Below, one piece after another: positions 44,816 through 56,205 of a DNA stretch of 64,000 nucleotides. Under the pieces are notes generated by a model. That model saw only the letters and a program-made list of their open reading frames with translations. It searched no databases and had not been told where the DNA came from. Every line of letters starts with the position of its first letter. The first letter of the stretch is position 1. The stretch lies in contig OY997647.1 in assembly GCA_963921795.1 (NCBI GenBank), forward strand, positions 58,206,565-58,270,564, given 5' to 3'. Origin of the DNA: Nannobrachium achirus. Its lineage: Eukaryota; Chordata; Actinopteri; Myctophiformes; Myctophidae. Position numbers and translations under genes: made by a program.

Positions 44816-45078
44816 AGACTGTAAGGACCTGCACACGTTCCCACACTGTGTGAGAACACAGTGAGATGTGTCTGTCTATCAATCATTGATTGGAGAGACA
44901 GACTGAAGGATCGATATGTTTTAAAGATAACAGTTACACATACACACACACACACACATACACACACACTTTTCATATCTCATATAAACACACACACGCA
45001 CACAGAATGGACTGCATGCATGCATTTTTCCTGAGTCAGCAGCAAAGAGAACAGGCTTGAGTTCTTGATCTGTTGCCC

Positions 45079-45079
<1 letters not shown>

Positions 45080-45166
<87 letters not shown>

Positions 45167-45170
45167 ATAT
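45080..45170. repeat. (GT)n(GCGT)n microsatellite
   Basis: About 29 GT units then about 7 GCGT. Confidence 0.97.
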
Positions 45171-45418
45171 CTGTGTGTGACTGTGTGTGCGTGCGTGCAT
45201 GTCTGTGTGTGACTGGGTGTGCATGTGTGTGTGTGTCTGTCTGTCTAGCAATAGGTCATACCCTGCCCCTTTCAGCAAGCCTTTTTATTGGTCCTCCGCC
45301 CGCACTGTCCTTCATACATATATGCACAGACACGCACTCACAAAGGCAGACCCACACACAGACCCACACACGCACACACACACGTGGTGCAGCTGTCAAT
45401 TGAGAACATGAGGCCATG

Positions 45419-45423
<5 letters not shown>

Positions 45424-45517
<94 letters not shown>

Positions 45518-45556
45518 ACGTGCGTGCGTGTGTGTGAGTGAGTGTGCGTGCGTGTG
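45424..45556. repeat. (GT)n microsatellite with GCGT tail
   Basis: About 46 GT units then GCACGTGCGTGCG. Confidence 0.97.
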
Positions 45557-46048
45557 TCATATCAGCAGAAGGATTACACTCTGACCTATCTTGTCTGGCT
45601 AATGAACAGTGTCCTCAGACAGGGAAGCAGCGTTATATTTTCTATTTGTGGACATTGTCTTGTTTGGTGGCTGTGTGTCCTCAGCTGATCTGTTGCCACG
45701 CAGACAGAACCACGTTCCATGGTAACTGTCTGGTGAATGTCCCCTGTAGTGTTCTATTTGTTATCAATAATATTATATAAAGTACTACTAATACTATTGT
45801 GTACTGTTTGTGTAATTGATTACTGGTAAGTAACGTCTCATGAAAGAAAGTGCAGAATACACAGTGAAATCCTCAGGGTTAAATCATCTCTCTGTAACTC
45901 AGAGAGTGAACAAATGCCTTTTTATTTGGTCACGTTTGTACACTCTCAGAGTTAGATGTGCTGTAAGTTATAGTTTTTATTTAAAAAATATATATAAAAT
46001 GGCTAACCTATTTACTAGACAGCCAGAGAAACGGGGAGACTCCCATTA

Positions 46049-46707
46049 TAGCCGGGGAGCCACAGGCCCAAAAGCTCAAAGAATAGGATGTTACCTGTGA
46101 TGTCATGACATACTTTTAATTTTTGTTTTTTCTATTAATTTGGTCATCAAGGTCCACAGAATGAGAGGCCTGCTCTGCCGGAAATCCTGCGAAAAAAAGT
46201 TATGGCCATTTGTATATTCACTCCATCGACTTCAATATAAAGGAAAGAAACACACCAAAAAAAATATGCTTTAAGTAGCATGTGAGGGGTCAAACTAGGG
46301 ATTCTTGATGATTCTGAATCCATTGCAAGCATTTGTTTTGCATGAAAAACATTCCTTGGGCTAGAAAACGGACCAAAATAACGGTGAAAAGTGATGACTC
46401 ATCACTTTTCACAGGTTTGAGAGGCTGAAATCTAGCCCAAGGAATGTTTTTCATGCAAAACAAATGCTTGCAATGGATTCAGAATCATGAAGAACCCTTA
46501 GTTTGACCCCTCAAATGCTACTTTTTTTGGTGTGTTTTTTTCCAGTATAGTGAAGTCAATGGGAAACTTTTTTTCGCAGGATTTCCGGCAGAGCAGGCCT
46601 CTCATTCTGTGTACCTTATTGACCAAATTAATAGGACAAACAAAAATTTGGAGTATGTCATGACATCACAGGTCCTCTCTCATTTTGGCCCAGTGGCTCC
46701 CCAGCTA
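46049..46707. mobile_element. Foldback element, arms about 315 bp
   Basis: TAGCCGGGGAGCCAC (46049) is inverted as GTGGCTCCCCAGCTA (to 46707), and the arms remain similar along most of their length (GGAAATCCTGCGAAAAAAAG, GGAATGTTTTTCATGC). The centre is the perfect 29-bp palindrome at 46384-46412 around TGACTCA. No coding capacity. Confidence 0.92.
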
Positions 46708-47192
46708 TTAGTGAACAACTCTATGGCAATGATAACTATCCAAATACAGTATAGAGGGTATGCGCATGCATAAAGTGAATGGCAAATCGAGTGGCAAAGT
46801 GAGTTTAACGTTGTTTAATGCAATCAGATAGGACTTTTCTGTTTGGATGTGTATATGTCGAGGCCAGAAAGTAGTTTTGCCACTCATTAGGCGTTCTCGC
46901 ATAACTTCAGGTTATGATGATGATGTCATGTGCTATTTTAGAGCTATTTAAAGCAGCTTTTTATTATGAATAAAATGTAATTTTGTCCAATCTGTATGTA
47001 TTTTCTATGTTAATACAATATAACAATGGGGTGGTTTTATATGTGTTTCCCTGCTCTTCTATTGAGACAGTTAGATTGTGTCAGACACAGGATCTGACAA
47101 CATTTCTGACCTGATGGTCAACATTCTACTCATCCCCTGAGCAAGTAGGCAAGGCTCTATTAGTTAAATGATCAAAAATGCCAAAAAATGGC
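46708..47192. other. Non-coding, nothing recognised
   Basis: AT-rich; no gene. Confidence 0.4.
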
Positions 47193-47450
47193 AACAATGC
47201 GACGCGTTGTGAGCTTGTAGATCGGCTATTTCCACTATCAATGTACTTTTTAAAAGTGTAGATATGTTGTCAGATATGTCCTTCATTTCTTTGTATATTT
47301 GGGTTATGTGTCAAATCTGCCATGTGCAACTTCAAAGCCTGCAAGCCAAACAGAAATGTAATTTTCAACGACAAAAACACAATTAAATAGCTAATCGCAA
47401 TTATTTGAGTGACAATCGTCATGTAAAATGTCATAATCGTGACAGCCCTA
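47193..47450 (+). mobile_element. hAT-like MITE, TAGGGCTGTCACGATT family, truncated copy 3
   Basis: Starts inside the hairpin (ATGCGACGCGTTGTGAGCTT) and ends ATCGTGACAGCCCTA. The left half is missing. Confidence 0.82.
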
Positions 47451-47767
47451 TGTGTGAGTGACATTTCGTTTTCCCGTGTGCATGCAGGGAAGGGGCGAGA
47501 GGACGGCGAAGGCTGAGGACGGGGACCTGATGGTTGATGTCACGTCGTGGCCGTTCTGCTCAATTGGGCGAGTGACAGAGTGGAAGAGAGAGAGAGAGAG
47601 AGAGAGTGATGGAGAGGAGGAGGCGTGAGGCGATGAAACGACATGATGGCTTTATGGAGGGAGGGAACGCTCCGATGGCTGGACAGTAGGTCTTTCTGTC
47701 AGTGACCCTTCTCCCTCTTCATTAACTCTCCAATACTTTCCCTCGGCCCGTTCATAACTTCCCTCTC

Positions 47768-47826
47768 CATCCATCCATCCACCCATCCATCCATCCATCC
47801 ACCCATCCATCCATCCATCCACCCAC
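47768..47826. repeat. (CATC)n microsatellite
   Basis: Imperfect, with CACC variants spaced every 24 bp. Confidence 0.95.
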
Positions 47827-48483
47827 GATCTGTCCTTCACTCTAGTCTACACCTTCCACATGGTCTCTCTATCACAGCGGCAGAGAGAGAGAGAGAGAGA
47901 GACAGATGGCTCTTTTCGACAATAAAGGGTAACCCGGAACCTTCCATCACCCGAAACTTTACAGAACCTTTGAAGTTCTGTGATGTTTTTTTTTTGTTTA
48001 CGTTTCTATTATGTCCAGAAGGGAGAGTCATTAAAAATTGTCTATTTTAGCAATTTAACTTTATTTTTATTTTGAAGTGAATGTCCTGAGTTCTGTGTTC
48101 CCAGAACTCGATAGTACCAAGTCCTGATCAGGTCACAAATTAGATTCTGAGAAATACTGAATATGCCCATGTAGGGCATAACTAAGGCAGCCAAAGTGAT
48201 GGATATGTCAGGAGATTAGGAATGGATTCCAAAAATGTGAAAACATATTCACACCCAAACAAATTCGCAATATGAGAAAGTTACTCAGGGATTGAATTCC
48301 TTGGCTTTACGATAGAAAGAAGATTTGGCTTTGGTGCCGATCAGCCCAGCGGTTCACAAGATTATCCGGACACACACTCTTCCAGACGGCTTGCCACCCA
48401 GGCACAACGCAGTAAAAGACAAGAGAGAATCAATCTACTTTCCAGTCATGACCCTTTCTAACCTGAACCGTATCTCTACCAGG

Positions 48484-48911
48484 TAGGGCTGTCACAATTA
48501 TTACATAATCGTCTAATCGCAATTATTTGACATAATCACGATTATTTTTCATAATCGCCATAATCGTTTCCATGTTGAAAAATGTTCATATATTTTTTTT
48601 AAGTAAAAAAATAGTGGAAATAGCAGATCTACAAGCTCACAACGCGTCGCATTGCGACGCGTTGTGAGCTTTTAGATCGGCTATTTCCACTATCAATTTT
48701 ATTTTTTTAAGTATAAAGTTGTCAAATATGTCAGTAATTTCTTTGTATATTTAGGTTATGTGTCATATCTGCATTGTGCAACTTCAAAGCCTAAAAGCCA
48801 AACAGAAATGTAATTGTCAACGACAAAAACACAATTAAATCCTTAATCCCATTATTATTTGAGAGAAAATTAATCGTCATGTAAAATGTCATAATCGTGA
48901 CAGCCCTACTA
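48484..48911 (+). mobile_element. hAT-like MITE, TAGGGCTGTCACGATT family, best copy
   Basis: Ends TAGGGCTGTCACAATTATT and ATCGTGACAGCCCTACTA, perfect 8-bp duplication CTACCAGG (48476-48483, 48912-48919). The central recurrent hairpin (48612-48693) is nearly perfect, with outer arm ATAGTGGAAATAGC. Confidence 0.92.
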
Positions 48912-49150
48912 CTACCAGGTCAAAGTTCAAACCTCAGAGAAGGTACCCTTCAGTCTGTCTACTGATCACACTTTGTTTTGCTGATAGACACAAAAACACA
49001 CAAATATATCCGCCTACACATACTAGTAAGGTGACTACCACCACAGGCAACTGTTTGTGGTCAAAGTACAAGGTATGATGACTTCCTGCCTGACACACTA
49101 TACTACTAAGATAAGGTTGAGTGTTGTGTAGAGATAGAAGCAGATAACAC

Positions 49151-49169
49151 ACACACACGCGCATGCACG

Positions 49170-49219
<50 letters not shown>
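49151..49219. repeat. (CA)n with GCGC/GCAC
   Basis: About 25 CA units after a GCAC section. Confidence 0.95.
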
Positions 49220-49221
<2 letters not shown>

Positions 49222-49449
49222 AGCGACTATAGTACGTGGCAGGCTGACAGCACGCACAGTATGTTAAAGAGGTGGTGCCATAGTTTTGTACTTTTTCAGT
49301 TTCGTATGTGTCTATTGAGTTAACATTACTCTAATAGACCACCGGGTGTGGTTACAATGTGCAAATTTTGCCTTCCCTGTATATTTTTGGTTTCTTACTG
49401 AAAGCCGAATGCCTCTCAGTCAAAAGGCTTGATTGGAAAAACACAGAGA

Positions 49450-49691
49450 TAGGCCATGGCTACACGGAGCTGGATTTTTCATATATCCTGTTTTTTCAGA
49501 TATCCACATAGAAAAATATCTAGGTCCACACTGATCCAGTGAATCGGATATTTTTCAATGTCTCCACTTATTTATCCGGATTCAAAAATATCCAGTTTCG
49601 CGGCCGAAATATCCAGCTTCGTGTGGCTGCAAGCCCCAACAGCACCAAAAAATGTCTAGATTCAGAAATATCCAGCTTCATGTAGCCGGCA
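49450..49691. mobile_element. Probable MITE, GGCTACACGGAGCTGGAT family
   Basis: GGCTACACGGAGCTGGATTT and its inverse AATATCCAGCTTCATGTAGCC. Internal AAATATCCAG repeats. Confidence 0.65.
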
Positions 49692-50139
49692 CCTTAATGA
49701 CATCATAAAATCAACCCCTCCCTTTTCACCATACACCCAACACTGTGGTTGTGGCTAACTTCAGCTGGGTCTCTCACCACCCACCTGACAACCAGGCATA
49801 TTTAATGAGCTGGTGGGTATGGCCACATAAAAACATAATTTTAACTCTTTCTGTACACTTTTTTTGGAAAAAAGTCTTCCTCCTAGTACAATCATAATAC
49901 CTGATCATCATGTTTTAGGGGGGGAGAAGATCATGGCACCCATCTTTAAGAAAATGTTGAGAGGACAGTTACTTGCACAGCGAAGTCCTTGTAGAAGAAC
50001 ATGTGTGGTCTGTTTGATTGCCTGCTGCATCTCAAGCAAGTTTAAAATCTCTGCAATTCTATTTCAAAATGTGCTGTGTTGTTGACCAGAACGTCTGTCT
50101 TCTAGGAGCAGCAGTCTAGTTGAAAAATTACAATGTAGT

Positions 50140-50790
50140 CATTTAGACACTCTTCTCTCTTATCGTGGGCGACTTAAGGAAGTCCACGAGGACGGCCTGA
50201 GACCTTGTATTAGTATCTTCTACAAAGTGTTTCATTGCTATTCCTGTTCTCTCCTCTTCTCCCCACATCCTGTGTGTCACTTGTCTCCGTTTCACAGAAA
50301 TCCCTCTAATCTCATCTATCCGTCTTCTAGGGCACCCGGTCACCACATCCTTGTGGAAGGAGGACTGTGGAACTGCCAATCAGCAGTCCGCAACGCTGAA
50401 TTAATCTCAGCCTACAACCCCCCTCCAGTCTCTGTAATTCCTTGTTCTAACTGAGACTTTAGATAACCCCAGAGAACACTGCTTCCCCTGCCGCCCCCTC
50501 AGAACCCTACAACTTCAACCACTCTCTTTCTCTCTCTCTCTGTCTTCTACACTACAGGATAGACTTGAAGGTCGAGGTAGTGGTACAACTTAAATCTCTC
50601 AAGTGGAATTTCTGTGTTCTTACTCTTACTACAGCAACTTGTTTTTTACTGGTTAAAAAAAAGGTTAATAAATAAACGGGACACTCCAGGTGACCTAGAC
50701 AGACTCCTTTTCCCTTCAGGCTCCCCAGCTGTGGAAAGACCTCTGACCTCCCTCTTCAGCCTCCACCTCGTCCCCTAGCACTCCTTATGT
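50140..50790 (+). pseudogene. Decayed LINE (L2-like) with large internal deletion
   Basis: Translation at 50280-50400 gives RNPSNLI and then GGLWNCQSAVRNAELISAY, the start of the endonuclease domain of L2-type fish LINEs. About 50465-50520 gives PENTASPAA and YNFNHS, a later endonuclease part, out of frame. About 50725-50760 gives APQLWKDL, resembling the C-terminal PQLWNSL segment. The reverse transcriptase is absent. Frames are broken by stops and shifts, so it is dead. Clade assigned from memory of these motifs. Confidence 0.65.
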
Positions 50791-50979
50791 CCTGTCCTGC
50801 CCTGCCTACATGCTATGTATGTTACTATGTTATTTTGATAGTTGTATGCATGCAGTTTGCTTGTCCACAGATGCAAAGTTATTTATTAGATAAGAATGTT
50901 ATTATTTGCTATCCTAATGGGCTAAACATGCCTCAGACCACTGGTATGGCCCTTTAAGCCTATATGCTGTACTTCATTA

Positions 50980-51260
50980 CGGCCGGACTACACCAGAAAA
51001 TGTGCGCGCACGCGTGCGCTGTCCGTGCGCGTGCGAAAAGCCCCTGGCTAGTGGCTACAAGTGCGGGAGACCCGAGGAGTCCGTGTACAAAATAGAACCA
51101 TTCCTATTATTACAGCATGCGCATCCGGGGCTCACGCTATCCGCGAGCCTGGTGTAGCCGATATCATTGATATATGATGTGGATTTTTCCAAATGCACTG
51201 TGCGCACGCAGTAAATTCTACGCACAGACACACGTGAAAAGCCTTGGTGTAGTCCGGCCG
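50980..51260. mobile_element. PIF/Harbinger-like MITE, CpG-rich
   Basis: Perfect 16-bp inverted ends CGGCCGGACTACACCA and TGGTGTAGTCCGGCCG, flanked by TTA on both sides (50977-50979, 51261-51263). A 3-bp TTA duplication is the PIF/Harbinger pattern. Interior GCGCGCACGCGTGCGC is retained. Confidence 0.88.
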
Positions 51261-51628
51261 TTAACTGGAGTCCCCCAGAGTTAGACTTTTTTCCCCTCAA
51301 AACCAAATCTCTACACCAAACAATACCCAATGTGCAAGCTCACAATCCGTTGCCACTCTGTGTATAGATCTGCTACTTTTGCCGAATTTGCCTATTATGC
51401 CCAGAATAGGGAGACTGGGGTTGACATGGAAATTGGGCCATATAATTAATTTGTCTCAACATAATTAAATTGCCTCAATTACAGCAACTTAACTTCCTGT
51501 TCTGTGATGACAGGACCGAAAGAATCCATCATCCTACTCAATAAATCCATCGTCTTTTATTTTATTTCTCCTCCACTCATCTCTCTTTTCGCCCACATCC
51601 CATCCTATCCACTTATGTCCATTTCTTC

Positions 51629-51667
51629 TCTTCTCCTCTCCTCTCCTCTCCTCTCCTCTCCTCTCCT
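51629..51667. repeat. (CTCCT)n microsatellite
   Basis: About eight pentamer units. Confidence 0.95.
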
Positions 51668-51746
51668 TCATCATTCTCCAGGGGAATGACATCACTACTC
51701 AGCCTCACCACATCGACACGCATGACCAACGAGAAGGACAGTCAAG

Positions 51747-51861
<115 letters not shown>

Positions 51862-51996
51862 CATCCTGTTAAGGGCAATTTGCAAGTGTGTGTGCGTGCA
51901 CGCGTGCGTGCGTGCACATGCTTGAGTAAAAGTACATGTCAAAACAGAGTGAAGTGCACTACAACCTCATGCGCTTGGGAATAAGTTAATATGTGC

Positions 51997-51999
<3 letters not shown>

Positions 52000-52062
<63 letters not shown>
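52000..52062. repeat. (GT)n, about 31 units
   Basis: Pure GT; inverse polarity to the CA tract 140 bp away. Confidence 0.98.
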
Positions 52063-52063
<1 letters not shown>

Positions 52064-53394
52064 ATACATGGACATGTGAGTAAGTGGGGATTGATGGGGC
52101 GCACTAATGTTGAACATCAGAGCAGAAACCTCCACCTGAGGGAATTACCCAGCATTCCTGAGTCGGACCACGTTAGCAGAGAGGGCCTGGAGACACACAC
52201 ACACGCTTAAAAGGCACACATTCTGCCTACATCAGCATCTACAGTAACACTATTTGATAGCTGCTTAAAGTGATGCTGTAGTCTGGTAGAGCATTGGGGT
52301 TGTACGGCTGATTGAGCAGTGTCCACCATCTAATTCTTCTGATATGACCGTTTTCATCCGATATGTTTATATTAAGGATAATCTAGAGGTTCGGGCCGCT
52401 ATACACGACCCTCACACCCATGTTGCACTGCCGATCCGACCAATATGCCCATATACCGTATGGAGATCTCTGTATCTGTCAGCTGATGTCAGCTGCTATA
52501 TATGCCCCCTTTTGTGCCAAAATATGGGGCAGACTGGTTTGTTTGCGCTTGATGCCATGACAACACATTGAAATTAGACAACACACTTAATATTTGGGCA
52601 TAGCAGCATTGGGCACTCCCTCCGCGACCGTAGGTTACAATTACTATAAAAACCTTCAGATCCTGTGTGATATTGATATTGTTAATTTCTGTGGTGCTAG
52701 AGAACTTCCATCTTCATTAATACAGCCATTTAATTTAATCTGCACATACACAAGGTCAAGGACACTTTGTTATTTTGAGGTCTGTTTCGTCAGTAAGAGT
52801 GAATTGAATGGATACTGCCAGTTCCTCAATAACAGAGCACGAAGCAACAGATGAGGATTCATGATGGACAACATATTTGTATAATATTTATGTCAAGGCC
52901 AGGTTAGGTCCAACCCAAGGTTCTACTAAAGTTCAACAAGGCTTTATACAATCCCTTCCTCTTTTTCTTGCCAGTTCTTCATCCATGTCTACTCCGTCTG
53001 TCTCGCTCCTTCTCTCCCACTCTCCCTCCCTCTCTATCTCATAAAACCACCCATCTCCTTCCTGCGATATAAATAACCTGTGCAATAAACTCCCCTCATT
53101 GAAATTCACACAAGTACAGTCGCACACACAAACACACACACACACACACGTGTCACTCTCTTGCCTACTCGTCATTTCGTAGAAGACCAGGGTTTACAAG
53201 GTTATCAAAGAGGACTACAGTCTAATTTGTGCTCTGTCCTATGCTGAGAATTGTAGATCGGACTCAACGTGTTGTGAGCTTATAGATTTGCAATTTTGGG
53301 TCCACGTGGAACGACATATAAAATCAGGCTTGATGCAAAAGGCCAGTTCCCTGGCAATAATCTCATAGCCAGAAAGGCACTTGCCGCTAGGTAG
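52063..53394. other. Non-coding; degenerate CArG-type element near 52430-52520
   Basis: ATGCCCATATACCGTATGGAG near 52446 and GGAGATCTCTGTATCTGTC resemble the CArG-array elements. A degenerate recurrent hairpin lies at 53252-53297. No gene recognised. Confidence 0.4.
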
Positions 53395-53590
53395 TTAGCC
53401 CCAGTACTACACAGTAGTTAGGACTGCGGGCGTACCAGTCTGGGCACCTGGGCTCCAAAGTAGCTAGCCTTCGAGTCCCAATCCCCTTTGCTGCATGTCA
53501 CTCCCCAGTCCCCATCTTTCTCCCCATTTCCTGTCATACTACTAACCTATCAATAAAGGCTTAAAAAAGCCCCCAAACAAATCTTTAAGA
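53395..53590 (+). mobile_element. Degenerate tRNA-derived SINE
   Basis: CTTCGAGTCCCAAT resembles a B box; downstream CCTTTGCTGCATGTCACTCC, TTTCCTGTC and AATAAAGGC match a SINE body and tail I know as common in fish. The head is badly decayed. Confidence 0.6.
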
Positions 53591-54623
53591 AGCTAGACTA
53601 GTTGGATTAGGGACATTTTACCAGTCTATTAGAATGAACCAGCTCAGTGCCCTTGGGGTTAGACTCAGAGTGTTCACCCTCAGACTGCTTGGCACTCAGC
53701 ATCAAGGGTTGGTTGGGGGAAAGTCCCTGCCACATACAGTACTAGCATCATGTCCAGGAGGTGTACTTGTACATCAAGTTGCATCATGCTATGGAACCTA
53801 TGACCGCCATGACCTATGGGCCACAAGGGTTACTTACTTATTAGAAAGAAATAAAACAGAACCTATTGCTCTAAGAGCAGGTTTAGTAAAATGCTTCCTT
53901 GACTCAAAATACGGGGATCGATTTCCCTCACAGACTCAGAGTTCAGGCTGATGAGTTAACACTGTTTGATTAAAAGTGATAAAAAACGAAAGTGCTCTAA
54001 AAACGCTTGTTGGAGCCCTCATTCAATGCCACTTTGACAATGCTTTCACCTACGGTAACTATTGGTTCTCCAACATCTCAAAGACACTATAACAGCAGTG
54101 ACGTCATTACGTGCGCGTCCCGCGTCTTAGACGCGTTCACGTTGCCTAGAGACGCATTCACGTCATTGTCCTGGGGTCCCACGGACGCATCGCCTCCATT
54201 GGAGTCCACGTTAAAATAATTTACCACGTCGCAAAATTTTTTTTTTTTTTAAAGTCCACAGACGCCACCATTGTTCATGGGTGAAGGCATGCTACTTTAC
54301 GCTACGTTAACACAAATGAAATCCGCGTAGAAAGTCTTAAAACAGACAATAGAACTAACAACAGTGTGTTTTGAACGCCATTTTGTGTGCCCGTACATGG
54401 TCACAGAATTCAATGGGTGCCTGAGTTTTAGCGTAGCACCGGGCCGCTCTCTGACCATAGTGGCACAGCGTGTTAGGTGATACACCAAAAAGGGTTCCCC
54501 CACAAAACGTGTATGGCAAGGCACGGCGCAGAAACGTGACGTCTCTACACTGCAGCGACATGCGCATTGACAGCGAGCGGTCTCCGAAAATAACTTGAAT
54601 AAAAAAAGAAACCAATTAAAATA
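53591..54623. other. Non-coding; no gene recognised
   Basis: A 105-codon ORF at 53634-53951 has no recognisable domain and is probably chance. ACGCGTTCACG/ACGCATTCACG repeats near 54130-54160. Confidence 0.4.
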
Positions 54624-55389
54624 CCAGTAAGACTCCCTAATCGGGAGATAAGCGACCGTTGGTCGCTTATCTCCACAAATAGGCCAAAAGTTTGTTTTAC
54701 CAATTATTACACTCTATGTGAACATTTACATCAACAAATCCCAAGTACTATGCAGAACGACCCATTTCAAGTTTTTAATGTACAACAATATTTAGAAAAT
54801 AGGTCTACAAGCTGACAGTCCTCGTCCCTTATATTCCCATAGGTTATATGGAGATCTCAGTGTTTGTCAGTCCTTGTTCATTTATGCCCATATATGGACA
54901 TCTCTATATCTACTGTAACAGTCCTTGTCCCTTTATGCCCATATATGGAGATCTCTTAACTGTAAGGCCTTGTCCCTTTTATGCCCATATATGGATATTC
55001 CTGATGTCATCAGTATATGAACATATATGGGCTTTCTGATATGCCCATATATGGAGATCTCTTAACTGTAAGCCCTTGTCCCTTTTATGCCCATATATGG
55101 ATATCCCTGATGTCATCCGTATATGCCCATATATGGGCTTTCTAATATGCCCATATATGGAGATCTCTGTATCTCCATATATGGGTATAAAAGGATACTT
55201 CAGGTCTGACATCAGGTTTGTTTATATTGGGTTGCTAGGTTTGACATCACAAACTCTATGGGCCATCTGACCTAGAAATCTATATTTGGGCATAGATGAC
55301 TCATCGTGACCTCATCACACGTCGACCGCACGTGTGACGTGCGGTCGACCGCACGTGTGACCGACGGACGGCCGGTGGAGGTTTTCATA
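54624..55389 (-). mobile_element. Helitron-like element with CArG array, tandem copy 1 (766 bp)
   Basis: Minus-strand 3' end GGGAGTCTTACTGG at 54624, preceded by stem CTCCC/GGGAG and hairpin AAGCGACC/GGTCGCTT. Contains eight exact CCATATATGG (54888, 54939, 54985, 55045, 55091, 55127, 55151, 55175). Near the other end lies the palindrome GTGCGGTCGACCGCAC. Confidence 0.6.
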
Positions 55390-56155
55390 CCAGTAAGACT
55401 CCCTAATCGGGAGATAAGCGACCGTTGGTCGCTTATCTCCACAAATAGGCCAAAAGTTTGTTTTACCAATTATTACACTCTATGTGAACATTTACATCAA
55501 CAAATCCCAAGTACTATGCAGAACGACCCATTTCAAGTTTTTAATGTACAACAATATTTAGAAAATAGGTCTACAAGCTGACAGTCCTCGTCCCTTATAT
55601 TCCCATAGGTTATATGGAGATCTCAGTGTTTGTCAGTCCTTGTTCATTTATGCCCATATATGGACATCTCTATATCTACTGTAACAGTCCTTGTCCCTTT
55701 ATGCCCATATATGGAGATCTCTTAACTGTAAGTCCTTGTCCCTTTTATGCCCATATATGGATATTCCTGATGTCATCAGTATATGAACATATATGGGCTT
55801 TCTGATATGCCCATATATGGAGATCTCTTAACTGTAAGCCCTTGTCCCTTTTATGCCCATATATGGATATCCCTGATGTCATCCGTATATGCCCATATAT
55901 GGGCTTTCTAATATGCCCATATATGGAGATCTCTGTATCTCCATATATGGGTATAAAAGGATACTTCAGGTCTGACATCAGGTTTGTTTATATTGGGTTG
56001 CTAGGTTTGACATCACAAACTCTATGGGCCATCTGACCTAGAAATCTATATTTGGGCATAGATGACTCATCGTGACCTCATCACACGTCGACCGCACGTG
56101 TGACGTGCGGTCGACCGCACGTGTGACCGACGGACGGCCGGTGGAGGTTTTCATA
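55390..56155 (-). mobile_element. Helitron-like element with CArG array, tandem copy 2 (766 bp)
   Basis: Exact-length copy of 54624-55389 abutting it directly, same orientation; I saw one difference (GCCTTGTCCC against GTCCTTGTCCC). It repeats the eight CArG motifs. Confidence 0.6.
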
Positions 56156-56205
56156 CTAAACTGCGACCTTACGGTCGCAACTAAACTGCGACCTTACGGT
56201 CGCAA
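56156..56205. repeat. Two tandem terminal hairpins TGCGACC-TTAC-GGTCGCA
   Basis: ACTAAACTGCGACCTTACGG unit repeated twice, ending CAATAAC. The same hairpin closes copies 1 and 2 at 24618 and 25650, so it marks the other end of this family. Confidence 0.85.

Noticed and set aside
50560-50575. Pyrimidine tract followed by CTACAG as a splice acceptor of a host exon
   Set aside because: It lies inside the decayed L2-like LINE and no open exon follows.
53634-53951. 105-codon ORF as a possible host gene
   Set aside because: No recognisable motif, no splice context, and the length is compatible with chance.
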